Assembly: GCA_003222115.1 (NCBI GenBank) | Contig: QHUL01000053.1 | Span: forward strand, 86,497 to 150,496 | Origin: Gemmatimonadota bacterium | Lineage (GTDB): Bacteria > Gemmatimonadota > Gemmatimonadetes > Gemmatimonadales > GWC2-71-9 | Direction of reading: 5' to 3' | DNA length: 64,000 nt | Part shown: one piece after another, positions 53,978-64,000 of the stretch | Numbering within the stretch: the stretch's first letter is position 1 | How the letters are laid out: each line of letters begins with the position of its first letter | Made by a program: the position numbers and the translations under genes | Notes under the pieces: generated by a model | What the model was told of the DNA's origin: nothing | The model's database searches: none | What the model saw: only the letters and a program-made list of their open reading frames with translations

Positions 53978-54051
53978 AGCGGCGGTCGGACTCGAACCGA
54001 CGACCCGCGGATTATGATTCCGCTGCTCTAACCACCTGAGCTACGCCGCCG
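53978..54051 (-). tRNA. tRNA-Met (CAT), elongator type
   Basis: 74-nt cloverleaf without CCA. Acceptor GGCGGCG pairs with CGCCGCT (first pair G-U), discriminator A. Anticodon stem GCGGA/TCCGC with loop ATCATAA gives CAT. The GU first pair and the loop resemble elongator tRNA-Met rather than initiator; a lysidine-modified tRNA-Ile(CAT) is a less likely reading. Its 3' end is duplicated at 52378 and 50697. Confidence 0.92.
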
Positions 54052-54061
54052 AGTGCCGCAA

Positions 54062-54091
54062 TCCTAGCCGCAGCGCGCGCGCCGGGTCAAG
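54062..54091 (-). promoter_or_regulatory. Promoter of tRNA-Met
   Basis: Minus strand TTGACC (54091-54086), 18-base spacer, TAGGAT (54067-54062); the tRNA starts 10 bases after the -10. Confidence 0.7.
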
Positions 54092-54102
54092 GTGCGTCCT
54101 TC

Positions 54103-55712
<1,610 letters not shown>

Positions 55713-55738
<26 letters not shown>

Positions 55739-56444
55739 CGCGCGCCTTGAGCGCGAGGATCGCGGCGCGCGTGCGGTCGCGCAGTCGCTCGCGGTCCTCC
55801 GGCGTCATCCCCGCGGTCGTGATCGGCTCGCCCACGAGGATCCGGATAGGCCGGGGCCGCAACCGGAAGCCGCCCTTGGGGAGGATCTGGAAGGTGCTGT
55901 GCACGTAGACCGGCACGAGCTGCACCTGGGCGGCGATGGCGAGCGCGAACGGGGCGTTCTTGAAGGGGAGCAGCTCGCCGGTGCGGCTGCGCGTCCCCTC
56001 GGGAAACACGACGGCTGAAAAGCCGCGGCGGATCGTGCCTGCCGCCTTGTCGTAGGCCTCGAACGCGCGCTTTTTCACGGCGCGGTCGATGGTGATGTGT
56101 CCCGCCGCGTGCATAGCGCGACCCAGCAGGGGGATGCGCACGAGCTCCTCCTTCCCGACGAAGCGCGTCGAGCCGGGGAGCGTCGCGGCGAGCGCCCAGA
56201 TGTCGAACATGGAGGAGTGGTTGGACGCGTACACGACGGGCCCCCGGGGAATCCGCTCCCTGCCCTCGAGCCGGACGGGGGTCCCCGCCGCGCGCAAAAT
56301 GTCGCGCGACCAGTCGGTCGTGCTCCAATCGTACACGCCGCCGGTGCGATGCTTCACGCCCAGCAGCGCGGCGAGGATGGCCCCGGTGGCGTGGAGGATC
56401 GTCGAGCCCACGACCACCACGTAGAACCAGAGAGTGCGGATCAT
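55713..56444 (-). CDS. plsC: 1-acyl-sn-glycerol-3-phosphate acyltransferase
   Basis: 243 residues from the ATG at 56444 (MIRTLWFYVVVVGSTILHAT), overlapping the thiL stop. The catalytic HSSMFD (HX4D) lies at 76-81 and FPEGTRS at 147-153. An N-terminal membrane helix and GRAMHAAGHITIDR are family features. It acylates lysophosphatidic acid in phospholipid synthesis. Substrate specificity within the family is not shown. Confidence 0.9.
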
Positions 56445-57409
56445 CGCGCCGGGAAGTGATCGAAGCCGGGAGGGGCCGTCATCCCCCGCCCGCGGTCCGT
56501 CATCCGTACGCCGCGGCCCGCGCTGCAGGCGCCGATGCGCGTGAGGGCGAGTCCCGTCACGGCGCGAAAGGCGCGAGCCTCGCGGGCCCCGAAGCGCCGC
56601 GGCAGGGCGACGAGCAGCTCGTACTCTTCGCCGCTGCGCGCGGCCGCGCGCGGCGCCACGCCCGGCCAGCACGGGATGCGCTCGAGCTCGAGCGCCACGC
56701 GCACGCGGGAGGCCGCGGCGAGATGGCCGGCGTCGCCCGCGAGGCCGTCCGACAGGTCGATCATGGCGCGCGCGCCGCGGCGCGCGAGCCAGCGCCCCGC
56801 CGCGATGCGGGGCTGGGGCCGCGCGAACCGGCGCCGCACGGCGGTCGCCACGCGTCGACCCGCCCGGAGCCGCGCCAGCCCCAGCCCGGCGCCGCCCAAC
56901 CGCCCCGTCACCCACAGGCCGTCCCCCGGGCGGGCGCCGCTGCGCCGCACCGGCCGGTCGACGGTGCCGATCGCGCACACATCGACGAGATAGCGGGAGG
57001 ACCGTGTCAGGTCTCCACCGAGCACCCTGGCGCCTACGCTCTTCGTGACGGCCGCCACGCCGCGCATGATCTCCGCCGCGGGATCCACCCGTCCCCCGCC
57101 CCTCGTCCCCCGTCCCCGAGGTAATCCGAGCGACACCAGGACTCCCAGCGGCCTCGCTCCTTCCGCCGCGAGGTCGGAGAGTGCCGCGGCTCCCCCCCGC
57201 CACCCGATCTCCCGGAACGACAGCCACTCGGTACGGAAGTGCACGCCTTCCAGGCTCGCATCGATGCTCAGAGCGAGCGTGGTGCGTCCCAGCCTGAGCA
57301 GCGCGCAGTCGTCGCCGAGATCGCGGGCTCCGCGCCCGAGGGCGCGGAAGATCGCGCGCAGGCGGTCGAACTCCCCACCCGCGCCGAGAGCGAGATGGGC
57401 GGGGGTCAC
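56441..57409 (-). CDS. thiL: Thiamine-monophosphate kinase
   Basis: 322 residues from the GTG at 57409, overlapping the nnr stop. N-terminal GEFDRLRAIF, the GDDCALL metal site at 32-38, SIDASLEGVHFR at 48-59 and later GLWVTGRLGGAGLGLA and MIDLSDGLAGD are typical for ThiL, an AIR-synthase-type ATPase. It phosphorylates thiamine monophosphate to the diphosphate. Earlier in-frame starts lie inside nnr. Confidence 0.92.
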   Translation of the reverse strand: MTPAHLALGAGGEFDRLRAIFRALGRGARDLGDDCALLRLGRTTLALSIDASLEGVHFRTEWLSFREIGWRGGAAALSDLAAEGARPLGVLVSLGLPRGRGTRGGGRVDPAAEIMRGVAAVTKSVGARVLGGDLTRSSRYLVDVCAIGTVDRPVRRSGARPGDGLWVTGRLGGAGLGLARLRAGRRVATAVRRRFARPQPRIAAGRWLARRGARAMIDLSDGLAGDAGHLAAASRVRVALELERIPCWPGVAPRAAARSGEEYELLVALPRRFGAREARAFRAVTGLALTRIGACSAGRGVRMTDRGRGMTAPPGFDHFPAR

Positions 57410-58941
57410 GCTGTTTCCGGCGGCTCGAGCACGGCGAGCAGAGGCGGCCCGGCAGGCTGCACGCCGGCCCAGGCGCGCCACACGTCGGGAAGCGCCGCGA
57501 GCACGTCAGCGGGTCGGAGGCTCCGCGCCGTCCATTGCCGGGCACCGAGCTCCGCCGCGCGCCCGAGCGCGTGAGCGCCCAGCGCGGCGGCCTCCGGCGC
57601 CGCGCCGCCGCGCGCCAGGAACGCCCCGATGAACCCCGCGAGCAGGTCGCCCGAGCCGCCGGTGGCGAGGCCGGGGTTGCCGCTCGCCACCACGTGGATC
57701 GGCCCCCGCAAATCGGCCACGACGGTGGGCACGCCCTTCAACAGCACGGTGCCCTTGATCTTCTGGGCGGCCTTCGCCACGGCGGCCCAGCGGTCGTTCG
57801 CCGCGGCGTCGGCGAGCTGATCGCCGAACAGGGCGCGGAACTCGCCGAGATGCGGCGTGCAGACGACCGGCCGCTGCGGCCCGCCCCCCGCGAGCTGAGA
57901 GAGGAGCACGAGCGCGTCCGCGTCAATGACGGCGGGGACGGGCCGGCGGGCGAGCGCCGCCTCGAGGAGCTTGGCGCGCTCGGCCGTGCGGCCGAGGCCG
58001 GGGCCCAGGATCAAGGCGTCGGCCCATTCCAGCGCCGCCGCCGCCTCGGGCTCGAGGTCGGGCCCGAGCGCGGACTCGACCGTGAGCACGTCGGGGAGGG
58101 TCGCGCGCGCGGCCGCCACGCTCCCGGGGGACGCGACGAGCTTCACGAGCCCCGCGCCCGCCGCGAGCGCCCCGCGGGCCGCGTGCAGCGCCGCGCCCGT
58201 CATGCCGTTCGCCCCGCCCACCACGGTCACGCGGCCGCGGTCGCCCTTGTGCATCGTGGGCGCGAGCTTGGGGAGGCGGGCGCCCGCCCACCCGTCCGTG
58301 ACGAGCAGCGGCCAGCTCGGATCGGGCGGCGGGAACCCGGCGTCCACGACGACCACCTTCCCGCACCATTCGCGCGCCAGCAGGTGGCCGCGGCGCGGAC
58401 CGCCGAAGGTCACCGACAGCTGCGCGCGCACCGGCCCGTGGGCCTCGCCGCTCGAGAGGTCGAGCCCGGTGGGGCCGTCGATCGCCACGATGGGCGCGGC
58501 GTAGGCGACGAGCCGCTGCGCCAGCGCGAGCACGTCGCCGCGGGCGGGGCCCGTGGCGCCCGTGCCGAGCAGCGCATCCACCGCGACCGCCGCCGCGGGC
58601 CACGGCTCCTCGCGGCCCAGCTCGTGCACGCCGTCGAGCCGGGCGAGCGCCCGGTTGTCGATCGCGTCGTCCGTCTTGGGATCGAGGGCCGACACCCAGA
58701 CGGGGATGCCCGCCGCGTGCAGCGCGCGTGCGACGACCCAGCCATCGCCGCCGTTGTTCCCCGCCCCGGCGGCGACGAGCACACCGCGCTGCACCGCGTC
58801 CGGGCACTCGCGCACCAGCACCTGGGCGACGGCGCGGCCCGCGGCGTCCATGAGCACGCGCGAGGGGATGCGGAACTGCGTGCGCGCCGCCGAGTCCCAA
58901 GCGGCGGCTTCGGCGGCCGAGAGCACCGGAATCGCGTTCAC
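57406..58941 (-). CDS. nnr: Bifunctional NAD(P)H-hydrate epimerase/ADP-dependent dehydratase
   Basis: 511 residues from the GTG at 58941. The N-terminal epimerase domain has GAGNNGGDG at 59-67 and AIDGPTGLDLSSGE. The C-terminal ribokinase-like dehydratase has KGDRGRVTVVGGANGMTGA and NPGLATGGSGDLLAG, with the catalytic Asp in GSGD. It repairs hydrated NAD(P)H. Overlaps both neighbours by 4 bases. Confidence 0.94.
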   Translation of the reverse strand: MNAIPVLSAAEAAAWDSAARTQFRIPSRVLMDAAGRAVAQVLVRECPDAVQRGVLVAAGAGNNGGDGWVVARALHAAGIPVWVSALDPKTDDAIDNRALARLDGVHELGREEPWPAAAVAVDALLGTGATGPARGDVLALAQRLVAYAAPIVAIDGPTGLDLSSGEAHGPVRAQLSVTFGGPRRGHLLAREWCGKVVVVDAGFPPPDPSWPLLVTDGWAGARLPKLAPTMHKGDRGRVTVVGGANGMTGAALHAARGALAAGAGLVKLVASPGSVAAARATLPDVLTVESALGPDLEPEAAAALEWADALILGPGLGRTAERAKLLEAALARRPVPAVIDADALVLLSQLAGGGPQRPVVCTPHLGEFRALFGDQLADAAANDRWAAVAKAAQKIKGTVLLKGVPTVVADLRGPIHVVASGNPGLATGGSGDLLAGFIGAFLARGGAAPEAAALGAHALGRAAELGARQWTARSLRPADVLAALPDVWRAWAGVQPAGPPLLAVLEPPETA

Positions 58942-59771
58942 GGGATCACCACCCCTCCGTAGCCCACCACGGCATCGTCGTCTCCCGTAACCATCCCAGA
59001 ATGGCTGTAGTGCACCACTGCGGCGTGCTCGGCGCCGAGCGCGCGCGCGGCGGCGCACACCGTGGCTGCCGGGGCGCGCCCGCACATCGAGATGTGCTCG
59101 CGGCGGCAGCGTACCAGCAGCTCCGCGCCGTCCAGCGCCACCAGGGCCTCGAGCGCCCGGCGGTCCTTCGGCTCGGACACGCCGGCCGGCTCGTAGTGGT
59201 TCAGGTCGCTCGAGGCGAGCAGCAGCACGCCCTCCGGCCACTCGCGCACCAGCTCGGCGAGCGCCGCGCCGAGCAGCCGGCACCCCTCCCACTCGTCCCA
59301 CGCGAGCACGAGCGGCACGATCCGCACCCCGGGGCGGCGCAGCTGCAGGAACGGCACCTCGACCTCGACCGCGTGCTCGGCGCGGTGGGCCTCGGGGTCC
59401 GGGGCCACGAGATCGCACGCGGCGACGAGGCGGGCGCCGAAGCGCTCGTCCACCGCCGCGTCGCCGAGCGGGGTGCGGAACGCCCCCGCCGCCCACAGCG
59501 AGACGCCGCCCGGCGCGTGGCACACGCCGCTGTGGTTGGGCGCGAGGATCACAACGAGCGGCGGGATGGCGAGGCGCGCGAACACGTGCGCGGCGGTGAG
59601 CCCGGAGTAGACGTAGCCCGCGTGCGGGGCGACCGCCGCGCGCGCGGCCGCCGGAGCCGCGGGCGGCGCGGGAGCGGCCTCGTCGAGCAGCCCGCGCACG
59701 ACGCCCTCCAGCTCACCCCGCGCCCCGGGATAGAACCGCCCGGCCACGGCGGGCGCGCGCAGTGCGCTCAA
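58938..59771 (-). CDS. MEMO1-family (AmmeMemoRadiSam system protein B-like) protein
   Basis: 277 residues if started at the TTG at 59771 (LSALRAPAVAGRFYPG), five bases after the upstream stop; no ATG is suitable. VAGRFYPG, PHAGYVYSGLTAAHVF, LLASSDLNHYEP and HISMCGRAPA are MEMO motifs. MEMO folds like class III extradiol dioxygenases and may bind metal; function in bacteria is unclear, and the radical-SAM and AMMECR1 partners are not adjacent here. Confidence 0.85.
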   Translation of the reverse strand: MSALRAPAVAGRFYPGARGELEGVVRGLLDEAAPAPPAAPAAARAAVAPHAGYVYSGLTAAHVFARLAIPPLVVILAPNHSGVCHAPGGVSLWAAGAFRTPLGDAAVDERFGARLVAACDLVAPDPEAHRAEHAVEVEVPFLQLRRPGVRIVPLVLAWDEWEGCRLLGAALAELVREWPEGVLLLASSDLNHYEPAGVSEPKDRRALEALVALDGAELLVRCRREHISMCGRAPAATVCAAARALGAEHAAVVHYSHSGMVTGDDDAVVGYGGVVIP

Positions 59772-59775
59772 AAGC

Positions 59776-59970
59776 CTATTTGAAGCTCTGGCCGATTGCG
59801 CGCCCGAACGAGATCTCCCCGTTGTCGATGCGGATGTTGAACCCGCAGTCGGGGTTCGAGCACACCCAGGCCTTGTAGGTGATCGGCGCTCCGTCACGGC
59901 CGTAATCCGACAACGGAATGAGGAGACCTTGCTGGCACTTCTTACAGGCGGGCCATTCCCTGGCGTCCAT
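59776..59970 (-). CDS. Small zinc-ribbon protein
   Basis: 64 residues with GGGAGG upstream. Two cysteine pairs, ACKKCQQG and WVCSNPDCGFN, suggest a zinc ribbon. It is unlike any named family I can place. It lies between the Minf_1886-type gene and the MEMO gene in the same transcript. Confidence 0.72.
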   Translation of the reverse strand: MDAREWPACKKCQQGLLIPLSDYGRDGAPITYKAWVCSNPDCGFNIRIDNGEISFGRAIGQSFK

Positions 59971-59995
59971 GCGGCACCCCTCCCTTGGCCCTACC

Positions 59996-60382
59996 TCACC
60001 CCCGCTCCACTCCGGACCAGCGGTACCCGGCCCGGAACACCTGCGCGAAGTCGTACACGCGCTCGAAGTCCTCCGGCTTGTCGGTCGGCTGGCGGGCGAG
60101 GAGCCCGACGTCGATCAGCAGGAACACGATGCGCCCCAGGTCCTCGGTGCTGCGGATGTCCCAGTGAGCGAGCACGGTGGAGGCGAGCAGCCCGAACTGA
60201 TCCAGCGCGAAGTCGCGGCACGCCCACGCCAGCTCCGCGCCGGAGAGGTGGCGACGCGCCGGAAGCTTCGACTGCGCGTACTCGAGCGCCGCCAGCACGA
60301 ACACGTAGCCGCGCTCGGGGTAGCGGCCGTCGCGCTGGCGGATCTGCTCGAACGCTTCCGCGAGCGTCGCGAACTCGCTCAC
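59996..60382 (-). CDS. Minf_1886-type conserved protein
   Basis: 128 residues from the GTG at 60382, overlapping the lon stop. Motifs RDGRYPERGYVFVLAALEYA, RRHLSGAELAWACRDFALDQ, STEDLGRIVFLLIDVGLL and FERVYDFAQVF match a small family found in Verrucomicrobia, Planctomycetes and relatives. Function is unknown. No catalytic motif was seen. Confidence 0.8.
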   Translation of the reverse strand: MSEFATLAEAFEQIRQRDGRYPERGYVFVLAALEYAQSKLPARRHLSGAELAWACRDFALDQFGLLASTVLAHWDIRSTEDLGRIVFLLIDVGLLARQPTDKPEDFERVYDFAQVFRAGYRWSGVERG

Positions 60383-62763
60383 GGACGCGCCCCCGGCGGC
60401 TGGTCGGTTTGGACGGGCACGACGACCGGCCGCGACCGGCGCGGCTCGAGCAACGCGAGCTCCAACACTTCGTCCAGCGTGTCCACGGGCTTGATGTCGA
60501 GCAGCTTCTTCACTTCGTCCGGCACGTCCACGAGGTCGCTCTTGTTGCGCGCGGGCACGAGCACCGTGTGCACGCCGGCGCGGGCGGCGGCGGTGAGCTT
60601 CTCCTTCAGCCCTCCGATCGGCAGCACGCGTCCCCGCAGCGTCAGCTCCCCGGTCATCGCCACGTCGTGGCGCGAGGGGCGGCGGCACAGGAGCGACGCG
60701 AGCGCCGCCGCGATCGCGATCCCCGCCGACGGGCCGTCCTTCGGCACCGCGCCCGCCGGGACGTGCAGGTGCACGTCCGTCTGCGTGAACGCGTCGAGCG
60801 GGATCCCGAGCGAACCAGCCCGCGCGCGCAGCAGGCTCCACGCCGCCTGCGCCGACTCCTTCATGACGTCGCCCAGCTGTCCGGTGAGCGTGATCTGCCC
60901 CCTCCCGGGCATCTGGATCGCCTCGATGAACATGATGTCGCCGCCGACGGGCGTCCACGCCAGCGCCGTGGACACGCCCACCTCGGGCGCCCGGCCGGCC
61001 ACCTCGCTCTGCACCTTGGGCTGGCCGGCATACTTCTCGAGGTTCTTCGCGGTCACCCGCACCGTCTCGGCCTTGCGCTCCACGACCTCGAGAGCCGCCT
61101 TGCGCAACGCCCCCTGGATCTCGCGCTCGAGCTGGCGCACGCCGGCCTCGCGCGTGTACTCGGCGATCAAGCGCTCCAGCGCCGCGTCGGCGATGCTGGC
61201 GCGGTCGGCCTGGAGGCCCGTCTCCTTCAGCTGGCGGGGGAGCAGGTAGCGCTTCGCGATGGCGAGCTTCTCGCCCGGCGTGTAGCCAGGCAGGGCCAGC
61301 ACTTCCATGCGGTCGAGCAAGGGATCCGGGATCGGGCCGAGCGCGTTCGCCGTGGCGATGAACATCACCCCCGAGAGGTCGAAGGGCACCTCGAGGTAGT
61401 GGTCCACGAAGGCCGAGTTCTGGGCCGGGTCGAGCACCTCGAGCAGCGCCGCGGTTGGGTCGCCCCGCACGTCGGATCCCATCTTGTCCACCTCGTCGAG
61501 CATCAGCAGCGGGTTGCGGGTCTCGCAGCGCTGCAGCGAGTGGATGATGCGCCCGGGGAGCGCGCCGACGTACGTGCGCCGATGCCCCCGCACCTCGGCC
61601 TCGTCCCGCACGCCGCCCAGCGACACGCGCGTGAAGCGCCGCTCCAGCGCCTCGGCGATGCTCTGGCCGAGCGACGTCTTCCCCACGCCGGGCGGCCCGA
61701 CGAAGCACAGGATGCTCCCCTTCGCCTGCGGGTTGAGGGTGCGCACGGCGAGGTATTCGAGGATGCGCTCCTTCACCGTCTTGAGGTCGTAGTGGTCGCG
61801 GTCCAGGATCTCCCGCGCGGCCTTGAGGTCGCGCCGGTCCTCCGAGGTACGGCTCCACGGAAGCGAGGCGAACGCCTCGAGATAGGTCCGCGCCACGTGG
61901 TACTCGGCCGACTGGGGCGACATCTGGCGCAGCCGCTTGAGCTCGCGGTCGACGACCTTCTTCGCCTCGGGCGAGACGCCCGCCTGCTCGAGGCGACGAC
62001 CCAGCTCGTCCAGCTCGTCCTCGCCCTCGTCCTCGCCCAGCTCCTGGCGGATCACGCGCAGCTGCTCGCGCAGCACGTACTCGCGCTGGTTCTGGTCGAG
62101 GCGCGACTTGACCTTCTCCTGGATCTGGCTCCCCACCTCGAGCACCTGCAGCTCCTGGCCGAGCAGCTCGGCGAGCCGCTCCAGGCGCCTGTTCACCTCG
62201 TCGATCGCGAGCAGCTCCGCCTTGGCGGGGAGGGCCAGATCGATGTTGGCGGCGACGAAGTCGGCGAGCTTGCCGGCGTCTGTGATCCCGGCGAGCACCT
62301 CGTGCAGCTCTTCGCCCAGGTAGGGCGCGATGTCGATGACGCGGGAGAACTGGGCGTGCACCGTGCGCTTGAGCGCCTCGGTGCGCGCGTCCTCGGTGAG
62401 CTCGGAGGAGAACGTGGTGTAGCTCGCCACGAGCCAGTGTGGGCCGGGGCTGATCTCCACCAGGCGGGCCCGCTCCAGTCCCTGCACCATCACGCGGACG
62501 GAGCCGTCGCCGAGCTTGAGCATCCGCACGACCGAGCCCAGCGTCCCCACCTCGTACAGCTCGTCGGGGCGGGCCTGCATCACCGCGCCCTCCGCCGGCT
62601 CGGTTCCCCCAATGGGCTTCACCACGCCGAGCAGCAGGCGCTTGTTCCCGCGCACCACTTCGTCGATGAGCTGCACCGCGTTGGGATCGGTCAGCGCCAG
62701 CGGCAGCACGACGTGCGGGTACACCACCAGCTGGCCCAGGGGGAGGATCGGCAGCTGTTCCAT
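60379..62763 (-). CDS. lon: ATP-dependent protease Lon
   Basis: 794 residues: N-terminal substrate domain (LPILPLGQLVVYPHVVLPLA) to ~200, coiled coil, AAA+ with GPPGVGKT at 356-363 and MLDEVDKMG, and the C-terminal protease with catalytic Ser679 (KDGPSAGIA) and Lys722 (GGLKEKL). It degrades misfolded and regulatory proteins. The start directly abuts the hsp20 stop, so the two stress proteins are coupled. Confidence 0.96.
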   Translation of the reverse strand: MEQLPILPLGQLVVYPHVVLPLALTDPNAVQLIDEVVRGNKRLLLGVVKPIGGTEPAEGAVMQARPDELYEVGTLGSVVRMLKLGDGSVRVMVQGLERARLVEISPGPHWLVASYTTFSSELTEDARTEALKRTVHAQFSRVIDIAPYLGEELHEVLAGITDAGKLADFVAANIDLALPAKAELLAIDEVNRRLERLAELLGQELQVLEVGSQIQEKVKSRLDQNQREYVLREQLRVIRQELGEDEGEDELDELGRRLEQAGVSPEAKKVVDRELKRLRQMSPQSAEYHVARTYLEAFASLPWSRTSEDRRDLKAAREILDRDHYDLKTVKERILEYLAVRTLNPQAKGSILCFVGPPGVGKTSLGQSIAEALERRFTRVSLGGVRDEAEVRGHRRTYVGALPGRIIHSLQRCETRNPLLMLDEVDKMGSDVRGDPTAALLEVLDPAQNSAFVDHYLEVPFDLSGVMFIATANALGPIPDPLLDRMEVLALPGYTPGEKLAIAKRYLLPRQLKETGLQADRASIADAALERLIAEYTREAGVRQLEREIQGALRKAALEVVERKAETVRVTAKNLEKYAGQPKVQSEVAGRAPEVGVSTALAWTPVGGDIMFIEAIQMPGRGQITLTGQLGDVMKESAQAAWSLLRARAGSLGIPLDAFTQTDVHLHVPAGAVPKDGPSAGIAIAAALASLLCRRPSRHDVAMTGELTLRGRVLPIGGLKEKLTAAARAGVHTVLVPARNKSDLVDVPDEVKKLLDIKPVDTLDEVLELALLEPRRSRPVVVPVQTDQPPGARP

Positions 62764-63237
62764 CTATTGCACCCGTACCGACTGCGGGCCCGAGAGCCGC
62801 GCCGGCAGCTTGGTCAGGCGGACCGCGAGGAATCCGTGCTCGTAGATCGCGCGGATGCTCTCGGGATCGACCGGGACGGGGAGGCGGAAGCGGCGCTCGA
62901 ACGGCCCGACCTGCACCTCCATCGAGTGGTAGTGCGGCTTGCCCTCGTGCCGCGTCGTGCGCTCGCCGCCGATCGTGAGGATGCCGTCCGCGAACTGCAC
63001 CGTGAAGTCGTCTGAGCTCATTCCGGCGATGTCCATGTGGACGACGAGCTCGGTATCCGTCTCGTAGACGTCGGTGGGGGGCTTCCACTTGGGCGAGGCG
63101 ACGAAGCCGACGGGACGGCCGTGCGCCACCTCGTTGAAATAGACCTCCAGCTCCTCGGCGAGGTGGACGGTGAAGCTGCCCGAGCCCCGGGAGGGCCGGC
63201 CGCCGGGGCCTGAGCCCGCGCCCGCGCTATCGGCCAT
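62764..63237 (-). CDS. Hsp20/alpha-crystallin small heat-shock protein
   Basis: 157 residues with a variable N-terminus rich in Gly and a crystallin domain at about 45-150 ([45 protein letters not shown]). It should be a chaperone holdase. It overlaps the glyA stop by 11 bases and precedes lon. No heat-shock element could be identified. Confidence 0.92.
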   Translation of the reverse strand: MADSAGAGSGPGGRPSRGSGSFTVHLAEELEVYFNEVAHGRPVGFVASPKWKPPTDVYETDTELVVHMDIAGMSSDDFTVQFADGILTIGGERTTRHEGKPHYHSMEVQVGPFERRFRLPVPVDPESIRAIYEHGFLAVRLTKLPARLSGPQSVRVQ

Positions 63238-64000
63238 GGGCGGAAGCCACCGGCTGGCGGGCCGGCGCGGCGTACAGCGGGAACTGCTCGGTCAGCTCGC
63301 GCACCTCGGCCTTCACGCGGGCGATCGTGGCGTCGTCCTTTTCGGTGAGCACGGCGTCGATGAAGTCGGCGACCTTGAGCATCTCCGGCTCCGCGAAGCC
63401 GCGCGTCGTCACGGCGGGCGTGCCGATACGGACGCCGCTCGTCACGAACGGCGACTGCGGGTCGCCCGGGATGGTGTTCTTGTTCACGGTGATGCCGGCG
63501 CGGTCGAGCAGCGCCTGCGCCTCCTTTCCGGTGAGGCCCTTGGGCCGCAGGTCCACGAGCATGAGGTGCGTGTCGGTGCCGCCCGAGACGATGGCGTAGC
63601 CGCGCTGCAGCAGCGCCGCGGCGAGGGCCTGGGCGTTCTTCACGACCTGGATCGCGTACTGCTTGAACGCCGGGGTCAGCGCCTCCCCCAGCGCGACGGC
63701 CTTCGCCGCGATCACGTGCTCGAGCGGCCCGCCCTGGATCCCCGGGAAGACCTGCTTGTCCACGTCCTTCCCGAACGCTTCCTGGCAGAGGATCAACCCG
63801 CCGCGCGGGCCGCGCAGCGTCTTGTGGGTGGTGGTGGTGACGATCTGCGCGTGCGGCACGGGCGAGGGGTGGATCCCGGCGGCCACGAGCCCCGCGAAGT
63901 GCGCCATGTCGACGACGAGGATCGCGTCGACCTCGTCGGCGATGCTGCGGAGCGCGGCGAAGTCGATGATGCGGGCGTAGGCGCTGCCGCCGCCCACGAG
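63227..64000 (-). CDS. glyA: Serine hydroxymethyltransferase, C-terminal part (cut by window edge)
   Basis: About 257 residues are visible. The PLP lysine lies in [16 protein letters not shown], and [28 protein letters not shown] and the late [14 protein letters not shown] are SHMT features. It links serine/glycine with one-carbon folate. The N-terminus lies beyond 64000; the frame is open to the edge. Stop overlaps hsp20. Confidence 0.95.
   Translation of the reverse strand, partial: LVGGGSAYARIIDFAALRSIADEVDAILVVDMAHFAGLVAAGIHPSPVPHAQIVTTTTHKTLRGPRGGLILCQEAFGKDVDKQVFPGIQGGPLEHVIAAKAVALGEALTPAFKQYAIQVVKNAQALAAALLQRGYAIVSGGTDTHLMLVDLRPKGLTGKEAQALLDRAGITVNKNTIPGDPQSPFVTSGVRIGTPAVTTRGFAEPEMLKVADFIDAVLTEKDDATIARVKAEVRELTEQFPLYAAPARQPVASAHGR

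Larger units (their letters stand above)
50697..53978. mobile_element. Two tandem single-gene islets bounded by tRNA-Met 3' ends (putative)
   Basis: Copies of the tRNA-Met 3' end lie at 50697, 52378 and within the intact gene at 53978. The spacings are 1681 and 1600 bases. Each interval holds one minus-strand lipoprotein gene whose stop lies next to the tRNA fragment, and each fragment is followed by a hairpin. No integrase or transposase is present in the intervals. The arrangement fits two successive site-specific insertions into a tRNA gene by an enzyme supplied in trans or since lost. Decay of a tandem tRNA array is the alternative. Confidence 0.5.

Noticed and set aside
50697..53978. Integron attC array
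   Set aside because: The repeated sites are tRNA-Met 3' ends, not imperfect palindromes with attC core sites, and no integron integrase is present.
59929..63015. 1028-codon plus-strand open frame opposite lon
   Set aside because: It is the antisense shadow of lon and hsp20, rich in Arg, His, Leu and Gln, with no family motif.

Overview
The window is a dense, high-GC chromosomal segment in which almost every gene lies on the minus strand and most neighbours overlap by 1 to 11 bases (ATGA, GTGA or TGATG junctions). Gene content points to a didermal, meso-diaminopimelate-type bacterium. It carries Lsp and lipoproteins, an archaeal/eukaryal-type (type 2) IleRS, MglA and roadblock proteins with chemotaxis genes, DUF4388/TPR proteins and a Minf_1886-type protein. 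Gemmatimonadota is my best guess; this is inference from gene content, and no rRNA is present to test it.

Layout from left to right; transcription of minus-strand operons runs right to left. (1) 1-13061 is the division and cell-wall (dcw) cluster, read as rsmH-ftsL-ftsI-murE-murF-mraY-murD-ftsW-murG-murC-ftsQ-ftsA. mraZ, murB and ddl are absent from their usual places. tRNA-Asp and its terminator sit directly before rsmH. (2) 13261-17224 holds an exported TPR protein, tRNA-Val, a DUF3098 mini-protein, a peptidase MA-like protein and a TPR protein. (3) 17221-33545 is a large chemosensory locus: cheY, cheA, cheC, three cheW-like genes, cheR, cheD and cheB. Inside it are an MglA GTPase, three roadblock/LC7 proteins, two DUF4388 proteins, a 896-residue TPR protein and a protein with two DnaA-like AAA+ domains. 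No chemoreceptor gene is present, so the input is likely non-canonical. (4) 33538-46487 is a housekeeping run: rluD, lspA, dksA-like, ileS, purine nucleoside phosphorylase, a DivIVA-like gene, yggS, cdaA, folP, ftsH, hpt, tilS.

(5) 46553-54051 is the accessory part and has a looser layout with genes on both strands. It includes a methyltransferase, a flavin-reductase-like gene, and an unrecognised 353-residue protein. That protein's leader holds a cyclic-di-GMP-I (GEMM-I) type riboswitch whose 3' strand is shared with a perfect 16-bp terminator hairpin. Then comes a membrane-anchored beta-repeat protein, followed by two single-gene segments encoding lipoproteins. Each of these segments ends in a copy of the 3' end of the intact tRNA-Met(CAT) gene plus a hairpin. 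This looks like two successive integrations at the tRNA gene, without an integrase in view. (6) 54103-64000 returns to core genes: ftsB, eno, plsC, thiL, nnr, a MEMO-family gene, a zinc-ribbon mini-protein, a Minf_1886-type gene, lon, hsp20 and a partial glyA.

The clearest promoters have a TTGACG-like -35, a 17-18 bp spacer and a TAnnnT -10. In several cases the -10 ends only 6-12 bases from the start codon, which suggests leaderless or nearly leaderless mRNAs. The strongest candidates for undescribed biology are the receptor-less Che/Mgl/double-DnaA locus, the riboswitch-controlled unknown gene and the tandem tRNA-end gene islets.
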